From Aspergillus flavus (Eukaryota > Ascomycota > Eurotiomycetes > Eurotiales > Aspergillaceae): DNA of 64,000 nucleotides. Every line of letters begins with the position of its first letter. Within the stretch, counting starts at the first letter, position 1. The notes below the pieces were generated by a model. That model saw nothing but the letters and a program-made list of their open reading frames with translations, had not been told where the DNA came from and did no database searches. This document shows, in pieces, positions 56,264 to 64,000 of the stretch. Made by a program: the position numbers and the translations under genes. The stretch is taken from positions 6,262,001 to 6,326,000 of the forward strand of contig NC_092406.1 in assembly GCF_009017415.1 (NCBI RefSeq), written 5' to 3'.

Positions 56264-58210
56264 ATGGATACGCCGGATGTAAGACATAGAAACGACAACG
56301 CAATCGTGTCCAAACATGGACCGACCAGCATCAATCGTCGGCAGTCTCACCCGCCCAAAGCAAGTCACGGCACGGCAAAAGATCAACTCGCCTGTGATCA
56401 GTGTGGCGCCCGATTTAGAAGACTACAACATCTAATGCTCCATGCCCGCCGTCATTAAATCTGCAAGGCCGGCCACATAAGTGCCCATTTTGTTCGAAGA
56501 GCTTCCAAAGAGAGTAAGTAGATCGGATCCAATGCAACGCCCTAATGAGCAGCGCAAAGTTTGACCTGTTCAGGGATTTTTAAAAGGACACGTGGGCATC
56601 CATGGAAAGGAGGCCTCCAGTATACATGCCACTCGTGCGACGGCGGAATCCACCCGCGCAGCTCACGCATGGAAGGAGTGCAGTACCTCGAAGAAGCGTT
56701 GTGACGGGCTGGATCCATGCTCGCAGTGCGCGAGAAAGGACCAGAGCTGTATCTGCGATCGCCGAAATGATAGGCGGACTGCTATTCACCGTGCAGACGC
56801 ACGAGTCCACCCAGGGACAGCTCGGAGGGAGGCAAGACGGGGAACTATGCATCCTGGCTTCCAGATATGTCTGCAGCTGACCACCCGAGGGATGTCGAAG
56901 GGAGTATCACTACCCCTTCAGTAAATATTACGCAGCCAGCAAACAACAGCTATGATGGGGTTGTCGATGCCGCTGTCAATTCGTCTGGGATCTATAACAA
57001 CTCAGAGCTGAACCGTCCCAGCAGATGGTCACAGCAAGACCCAGCTTTCGATTTTATGTTCGACACATTCATCTTCTGGGGCTCGCAGGAGACAGCTGGG
57101 TTGTTGGATAATCCACTGCCAAATGACAGTGCTGAGGTTGCTGCACATACAACCGATAGTGAGGAACTAGTGCTCCTCCCTCATTCACCCCATTCAGGCG
57201 ACTCGGATCAGGGCGACCGATCAACAAGAACATGTCAGATCTCAGCGTCGGATGCCCAATTGGCTGGGAAAAGTACAGAGGCAGCCCGGACTGACACTGC
57301 TGGGCAAATGCGAGAACAGGAGAGTTCGGTCGTAGGACTTGCCGACTCTATGGCCAATGACCGTGATATACTTGTTTCAGAGTAATATTACCATGTGCCT
57401 CCCATATCCGAAGGCGCCTACAACAACATCTACCCATTTCACCTTCAACACCCGGACCCGTCACAGTTGCAGGCCTTTCCAGGTGCCGAAATTCTGAACA
57501 CATTCATGCAGATGTATTTCGAATTCTGTCGCGAAGAGCTGCCGCTATTTCACCTCCCTACCTTTGCCCCCTCCCCCGAATCGTGGATAGTTGTCGCCGC
57601 TATCGTTGCAGTGGGATGTAATTATTCGGTATCCCGATATCGTGAGGAAGTGTCTGAGACCATGTTGATGCTTCTCCACCGCGTAATGCCTCAAAAGGTC
57701 GGCTTGTGTCTGTGACCTGCGCTATCCTTCCTTAAACGTACTGATACGGCTCAGATAACTGATAATAGCCTTCTGGACGGAGACCTCCTCTTAGCTCAAG
57801 GCATTTTTCTCCTCAACTTATGCCAGATGTTTCATGGTACAAGAGAGGAATTCTCGAAGCCCCAGTACCAGAGGAACATGCTCATCACTCTCTGCCGCCT
57901 CCACATGGCTCAGACCAGCTCGATATTCAATGCGAAGTCTGGCCTCGATGACGACAGTTGCAGAGATACGTGGAAGGCTTGGGTTAAGCAAGAGTCTTGG
58001 CGGCGGTTGGTGTATTCAACATGGAGTGAGTAGCGCTCAAGCCACTATTGCCTAAATATTGGACAGTTAGCTCACAGTTACGAAAAAATAGTGCTTGAAT
58101 GTTTCCAGTGGATATTGTTTGACACACAGCCTATACTAGCTGCCTGGGAGTTGCGGCTTCGTCTCCCCTCCCATGAAGATATCTGGAAGTGCGCGAGTCA
58201 AAGCCAATGA
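56264..58210 (+). pseudogene. C2H2 plus Zn2Cys6 transcription factor, decayed
   Basis: ATG 56264 leads to a C2H2 finger CDQCGARFRRLQHLMLHARRH (C-x2-C-x12-H-x3-H) and then a TAA at 56456. A second finger, CPFCSKSFQR...FLKGHVGIH, is readable across an intron (about 56514-56573) but in other frames. Next comes a Zn2Cys6 cluster whose first cysteine is Trp (HAWKECSTSKKRCDG..PCSQC....SC). An acidic linker follows (56867-57385), ended by an in-frame TAA at 57383 that is directly continued by YYHVPPISEGAYN. The fungal_trans domain (57395-57700, FMQMYFEFCREELPLFHLPTF; then RNMLITLCRLHMAQT) is there, but the gene stops at 58210 soon after it, short of the usual C-terminus. Dual C2H2-Zn2Cys6 regulators are a known fungal class. 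With two stops, frame changes and a lost zinc ligand, this copy is non-functional. Confidence 0.8.
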
Positions 58211-59003
58211 AGCTGGTAGAAGAAGAGAAGAAGTTGATCTAGTGGTTTTTATAGACCATATCTACAACAAATCGGTATTTCTCGTACACCAAGATGGCGG
58301 GCATTAAACGATTGGATGAGGGTCTGAATTCTTTGAACTATCTGCAATCTTTCCGTGCTTTGGTTGCTTCATCTGAGTCTTCTAAACACACAATCCTCCT
58401 ACTAACTTAGGTATCTTGCATATAACCAGAGTTATGATCGTCAGGAGCGATAGCTGAATCATCCGGATCTTTTTATTGAAGTACTTTTGAATGGCCACTG
58501 TACATGTAAACACATAAGAAAGATGAACCTGAGGTCACTGTAATCAACAACCAATCTCGAAGGTACTGCATTCCTAATTCCCAATGCTTAGTAGTCTGAT
58601 GGGTTCACAGTAGCTACGACATATACGGCTTGATCAGGTAGCTTTATGCGGTAAGATATGTCTAGAACCAGAGTAAAAGCTTGTCTACAGGCGGCCAGAG
58701 ACGAGGCATGTGTGGAATTTGGGTGCAGTATAGATAATGGGTACGTCCGTGGTAAACGGGTATGGTCAAGAAATGAGTAATCTTGGTCGTCGCTAAATGC
58801 ACTTCACAAGGCTGGGGTTGGGACGCTGAAACTGTAACCGATTTACGGAGACATAGGAATATTACAGAGGTATGGTTTAATAATCTGTACAATAATGATT
58901 TACAGAATTATAGTCACGGAGTAATTATGTGAAATACCTCTATATGCCTATACTTACTAACAACACGGTACTATTATCTCTATAAACGTTTAGAACACCA
59001 GCC
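58211..59003. other. Intergenic region
   Basis: 0.8 kb, AT-rich, between convergent units. No supported gene. Confidence 0.5.
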
Positions 59004-59370
59004 TCATGGTGCTCGTTTGGTGCTGTTCTTATATACAGGATTACAAAGATCCGGCGCTTCATACCATACCCATCGCCCTCTGTCGTGCAAAGTGGCGTAT
59101 TTCGGGGAATTTCCTTGCGGCTTGTTTTCGAGGTAGTTGGCTTTGAGTCTCCTAGTGATAGATCGACCCAGCTTCCCGGCCCTCTGTGCCTTGTTAATGA
59201 GCGTGAGAGTTACAGCAATGTCAAACAGCTCGTCAGAAGCAGTTCCTGGTTTTAATACGCATTAGTGACAACAGATACCCTTGCGCAAAATGTAGGCGAG
59301 GAAGCTAGTGAGCCTTACCAAGGTATAGCTGTCTTAGACCCACGATCACATCGGTCGACATCTCCTCCAT
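59004..59370 (-). CDS. Unrecognised two-exon reading frame directly behind the PKS, 97 residues
   Basis: Exon 59319-59370 (ATG at 59370) and exon 59004-59245 join across a 73-bp intron (donor GTAAGG, acceptor AACCAG), giving 97 residues. The second exon stays open for 80 codons with natural composition (LFDIAVTLTLINKAQRAG, LKANYLENKPQG, RGRWVWYEAPDL). The start lies 17 bp after the PKS stop codon on the same strand. It may be a separate small gene. It may also be the true 3' end of the PKS, since an intron with a GTTGAT donor (59395) and acceptor at 59328 would bypass the PKS stop and join the same frame. It could also be a decayed remnant. No domain recognised. Confidence 0.4.
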
Positions 59371-59387
59371 CTCGTATAGAAATAATA

Positions 59388-62300
59388 TCAATCAACTCTC
59401 GACCAGAAGTTATAGTAGACCTTGAGCAGCTCGGGAACAGGCTTGAGTTCTATAATGTCTGGGTGATCAGTCATCGCTCGGCGGAGGTTCTCCGTGCCAT
59501 AAGCAGCCATATACTCCCAATCATCCCACCAAATCCTGTGCCCGGCGAGTCTCTCCGCCAGAATGGAACTGGACACTTTAATCAGTGAGTCTCGTTTCTT
59601 GGTTAGCCTTTTAATAAATTCGGCGGTAGGAATGGAAACGAGAGGAGTAGGGGAATAGTTGTTCAAGATAGTGTAGACCTCTCCGAGGGTTATGACCTTG
59701 TCTTGCTCTGGCTGGGTGATATTGAAAGCATGGCCAAAGCTAGACCTGTTTAATGAGATCCGGGATACCGCCGAACAAGCAAAGTCTACCGGAATAAAGT
59801 GGAACCGCTGCTGGGGTGGATGAGGATAACACCCAAGCCGAATACAGTTAGACATAAGTCTGTTAATTATATCCTCCTTCTTACATACGCCTGTACGACT
59901 GTGCCCAGTAACAAGTGATGGTCGGTATATGGCTATGGCGAAACCATTCTCAATGGCGTCCCAGACAATACTTTCTGCGACAAACTTGCTTTGCGTATAG
60001 CCAATACTTTGTGCCACATTCTGAGACTCGGGGCGAGGTCGGACATCTTCTGGGACGGGGCCAATGAGGTTTTCGGTGATACCGCACGCGGAGATACTAG
60101 AGCAATAATGGATAGGCTTCAATCGCTCGGTATTGGCAAGCCGAAGGGTCTCGAGGAGCCCAAGGACATTTGGGCCCCTGTGAACAGAGTAAGGCAAGGT
60201 GTAATTGGCATACCCTGCAAAATGAAAGATCACACTCGACCACTGCGCCAGGTGACTGAAGGTTTCTGGCCGTAGACCGAGATTTCTTTTGGTCACATCG
60301 CCAGGAATTGCGATAACCTTGGATCTAAAGTCGACTGGAAGCCCGTAATTGGCAAAGGTTTGTTTAATTCTTGTATGGCCCATGTCGGATGTATTTGCCC
60401 GAACCAAGCATGCAATTTGCTTGATGTGTGGTAGGGCGATAAGTTCCGACAGCAGGAAGGCACCAAGGAAGCCAGTTGCACCAGTAAAGAAGACATTTCC
60501 CTCAGACTCAGAGGTCCAATCCGGAATGTGGTTAGAAATGGGTCGCATTGTTTTAGCAAGCGTTAAGTCATCATGGTAACTCGGCTCTTTCTCAGCTCCG
60601 TCAGAGTCACCATCCTGGCTTTCACTGCCTTTGTGACCCTTGCACGTGTGCTTGTCGCGCAGCTTCTGAACAGCGATCTTACCCAGCCCACCGACAGTCC
60701 CTGAGTTTGAGACCTCTACTAACGTAATCTCAATTCCTGCATGGCGGCGAAACCAAGTGCGAATCTCGAATGTCATCAATGAATCGATTGGAATATTGGA
60801 CAATTCCTCTATAGTCATATCTTCCGGTCGCGATGTGTAGGACGCGATTAATCTTCCAAGTTCAATAACAATCCGTTCCTCCGTCTCCAGCCGATCTAGA
60901 AGTGACGGGTTGTTCTTGATCGCTTCCATATGCTCCCTGAGCTCATCAGCTCTGGAGGCCTCTGCGGGTTGTTCCATGGTGGCAATTATGTTCTTCCAAA
61001 TACCGAACCTGGCCTCTTTTATCCAGTTCGATGCAAAGTCTGCGGAAGATAGAGTCCTGGTAGTTCCGAGCCCGACAACGACCTGATTTGGGCATTGAAA
61101 TCGTTGCGCTAATACCGCAACCTCGACTGCCCGAAGGAATTGCCGCTCGTCAAGCACTCGTAACGAATTGGATTGCGACGCTTCTAAAGTCGGCACGAGG
61201 GAGGCCTCTGAAGCGTAGCCAATGTCCCCCATGAGGCCGAGGTCAATCGCATGAGCTGGCAGGTGCAGCGATTGTCGATATTTTACAAAAGCGTCTAAAA
61301 AGGCATTCGCTGCGCCATAGTTGGCTTGGCCAGGCCATCCAATGATACCAGCCATTGAACCCATTAGAAGGAAGAAGTCCAATGGCTTATCCTTCAGCAC
61401 GTGATGAAGGTTCCATGTTCCTTTAACCTTGGGATACAACGCTGCTACCCATTCTTCGTGAACCATATTGTGCAAACTTTGATCCTGTGGGATAGAAATC
61501 ATCAGTCAATCTGTAGTCTAATGCAGTCAATTTGAGATACCTTTAAAACCATCGACAGTTGAATGACCCCTGCAATTGGCGTTTTGGCCGCTGAAACTGC
61601 ACGCTGAACGTCATCAATATATCCTACGTTGCCCACAACAGTAATTGCATCGCAGCCCTGGCATTCCAAGGTCTTTATAAAAGAGCTACTTTCGAAAGTA
61701 TTTGCACCAGTTCTTGAAAGGAAGACTAAATGCCGGGCTCCCTTCTCAACCATCCAGGTAGCAACGGCACGACCGAGGCCTCCAAGACCACCGACAAGAA
61801 GGTACGACGCGTTTGCGGGGAAATATGCGGCCATTTCGTGAACGCGGGCAACCGGAAGAGCCAAAGGGAGGTCTGGCATTTTGACGATAATCTTCCCCAT
61901 GTGCTGTCCGCTTTGCATATACCGGAAAGCCTTTACTACATTGGCAGCATCGAACACAGTAACTGGGTTGATGGGACCCGCCTTTCCTTCTTGGAAGTAT
62001 TCCATGACACATCCAATCATTTCTTGCAGGACACCAATATTCTCATCGAGAACCTGGAGGAGGTCAATTCCAATGAATGACCGATTATCAAGGAACCTGT
62101 CCATCTCCAAGAGGCCATGTCCCAGAAAGTCTCTTTTCCCCAGTTCGAGCATTTTACCGAGCTTCGCAACACATTGCCAAGATGCATGGAGTAGGTCACC
62201 GGATAGAGAGTTGAGCACTAAATCGACACCGCGCCCATCGGTCTTCTGCAATACACCTTGAAGGAAAGACGAACTTCTAGAGTCAAATATATGATCAGCG

Positions 62301-64000
62301 GGGATCTTGAAGTTGTCTACAAGATGCCGAGCCTTGTCTTCACTTCCAACTGTCGCGTAGATCACAGCTCCGATTAGCTGACATAGCTGTACCGCAGCCA
62401 GACCCACCCCACCACACGCAGAATGGATCAGAACCGATTGCCCTCGTTTGAGGCCGCCGACGGTTATGAGAGAGTAGACCACAGTTGCATAGACACAAGG
62501 TATTGTTGCAGCATCCTCCAGTGAAATGTTGTCCGGAATTTGGACGCATCGTTCTGCCCGTACAACTGTTCGGGTACACATGAGGCCAAGATGAGAGATC
62601 ATGATCCTGTCGCCGGGTGAAAACTGGTGGACAGCGGATCCCACTCGTCGCACAATTCCACTAGCTTCCAAGCCGACCTGGGCCATATCCCCCATGAGGC
62701 CCATCACAACCATCAGATCCTATCAATGTTAGATTGATTACTATATGCACGAGTTTCATAGCACGTAATTCTCACCCTAAAGTTCAGACCAACATATTTT
62801 ATGTCAACTTCAACTTCCTCCTTCTCCAGGTCATTTGACGTCATATCTGCACAGGTCCACGTTAGCGAATCAAGCATCGCGTAGGCCTCAATATCCAGCA
62901 TTCTCGGGCCTTGGCTCTCTCCTGCCCCGACTTGTTCCTCAAACGAATTAAACTGGAACCGCGGAGTGTGTACACTCCCCTCTCGGACAGCGAATTCATA
63001 TTCTGGTGCCGCACCAGGATCATCCAGCTGAGACAGAAGTCGCTCAAATACCTGAACCACAGGTTGGAGGGAGGCCCTCTCCACTTGGTCGATCTCGATG
63101 GTAGCAAACTGAGGCATAATCTCATGTCGAATAGTCCGAGCTAAGCCTAACACTAACGCGTATCTAGGATCGTCACACTCCATTTGAACAAACCGCGTAA
63201 CCCATAGCAGATGACGATCTGCCAAGCGCGAAACATACGATTGGAAGCTTTCGAAGTCGGCTGGCGAGAGTTCATGAAAAAAGGGACCCTCAAGGTCAAT
63301 TACTGAGATTATGTTTGCACCAGATGACGGAACTTGCTTTAATGTGCACCAGTGGACTGAGTACCCCGCCTTTTCAAGGTCTCTCGCGAGCTCTCGGGCC
63401 CAGTCGTGAATCTCAGTGAGATAGAGAAGGGAGACCTCTCCTTTTTCGGGTGACTTGGCACTAGGCACCCTTGACAGGATTTGTGCATTCAGATGATACG
63501 GCGGTTCGTTATCATACCTAAAAGCCTCCACGCCCGTAAATCCAGCGTCCAACAGCTTGTCATGCCATTTGTCCACGGACATATACGGCCGCTCTTCTCG
63601 CCCATCGCCCTCACCCAGCCACCAACCCGGCAGGATACCCATGATATAGTCGATAATTGGGATGGTACAGGCCAGTTCGATCAGTAAAAGACGACCACCG
63701 GGCACAAGCAACCTGCGGACATTTCGCAGCGTTTCCGATATTCTCGGGGTTGCATGTATCACGTTGGCCGCAATAATCAAATCATAGCTTTCAGGCTCGA
63801 AACCTTGCTCAACTGGATCGCGGCTGATATCGAGGGTAGCGTATTCCATGGCCGGATAAGACTTATACCTTTCCTTTGCTTCTAGAAGGAATCCAGGAGA
63901 TATATCTGTAAATGTATATGTGGAATATAGCCTATTGCTGTGGTCCAATGTGAGACCCTTCAAGGCAATCAGGGTATCCCCCCCAGTACCACCTCCTACT
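59388..64000 (-). CDS. Highly reducing PKS with C-terminal thioester reductase (5' end outside window)
   Basis: Minus strand; exons 62776->64000, 61541-62719 and 59388-61484, with 56-bp introns. About 1,500 C-terminal residues are visible. In order: C-methyltransferase (VGGGTGG SAM motif at the window edge; LIIAANVIHAT), a structural reductase segment, enoylreductase (KYVGLNFRDLMVVMG; HSACGGVGLAAVQL), ketoreductase (LLVGGLGGLGRA; Ser in LLMGSMAG; Tyr in GQANYGAANAF), acyl carrier protein (IPIDSLMTFEIR, phosphopantetheine Ser in DSL) and a reductase domain (FFTGATGFLGAFLLSEL; YCSSISACG; GYTQSKFVAES). KS, AT and DH must lie to the right. All visible catalytic residues are present. The R domain should release the chain reductively as an aldehyde or alcohol using NADPH, instead of the in-trans release common for HR-PKSs. 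The neighbouring regulator to the left is decayed. Confidence 0.95.

Noticed and set aside
59265..59588. Plus-strand frame of 107 codons overlapping the PKS end
   Set aside because: It is the antisense shadow of the PKS reductase domain and has no features of its own.
1..64000. CRISPR arrays, integrons or bacterial operon signals
   Set aside because: No spaced direct repeats of that type; introns and gene families show that this is fungal nuclear DNA.

Overview
The window is nuclear DNA of a filamentous ascomycete, most likely an Aspergillus- or Penicillium-like Eurotiomycete (inferred from gene content; I could not run a search). Introns are about 45-110 bp with GT...AG ends. The genes are typical of fungal accessory genome: secondary metabolism enzymes, Zn2Cys6 regulators, a HET protein, a Dal5-type transporter and a domesticated reverse transcriptase. 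Gene islands alternate with AT-rich stretches of 0.5-3 kb that hold decayed gene relics, a pattern typical of subtelomeric regions.

Layout. 1-1.4 kb: C-terminal part of a fungal transcription factor cut by the window edge. 1.7-5.0 kb: an NmrA/isoflavone-reductase-like gene carrying a one-base frameshift, and an intact geranylgeranyl diphosphate synthase with a GATA-rich palindrome in its promoter. 5.3-7.5 kb: HET-domain protein. 8.1-14.1 kb: two short-chain dehydrogenases flanking a BBE-type FAD oxidase. 14-19.5 kb: AT-rich DNA with relics of a 2-oxoglutarate oxygenase and an MFS transporter. 19.5-22.8 kb: a small conserved-looking protein and a secreted GH95 alpha-fucosidase. 23-28.7 kb: mostly noncoding, with one 80-residue gene, two related palindromes and a NACHT/STAND relic. 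28.7-36 kb: atypical P450, amino-acid transporter with a GC-AG intron, D-amino-acid oxidase relic and a class I methyltransferase. 38.6-40.3 kb: Zn2Cys6 regulator. 41.4-44.3 kb: relic of a highly reducing PKS.

46.0-52.5 kb is the most coherent functional group: a TauD-type 2OG dioxygenase, a divergently transcribed flavin monooxygenase and a Dal5-family permease. Together they suggest uptake and oxidative breakdown of an organosulfur (sulfonate-like) compound. Next to it, at 52.7-55.4 kb, is an intact intronless rvt gene, a reverse-transcriptase-related cellular gene with a complete set of catalytic aspartates. 56.3-58.2 kb is a decayed regulator with both C2H2 and Zn2Cys6 fingers. From 59.4 kb to the right edge runs the C-terminal half of a highly reducing PKS (MT-ER-KR-ACP) that ends in a thioester reductase domain, so reductive release is expected. 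A two-exon 97-residue reading frame sits 17 bp beyond the PKS stop codon.

I found no rRNA, CRISPR array, complete transposon or credible tRNA. Exon boundaries were placed by eye from splice consensus, reading phase and remembered family conservation. None has RNA support.
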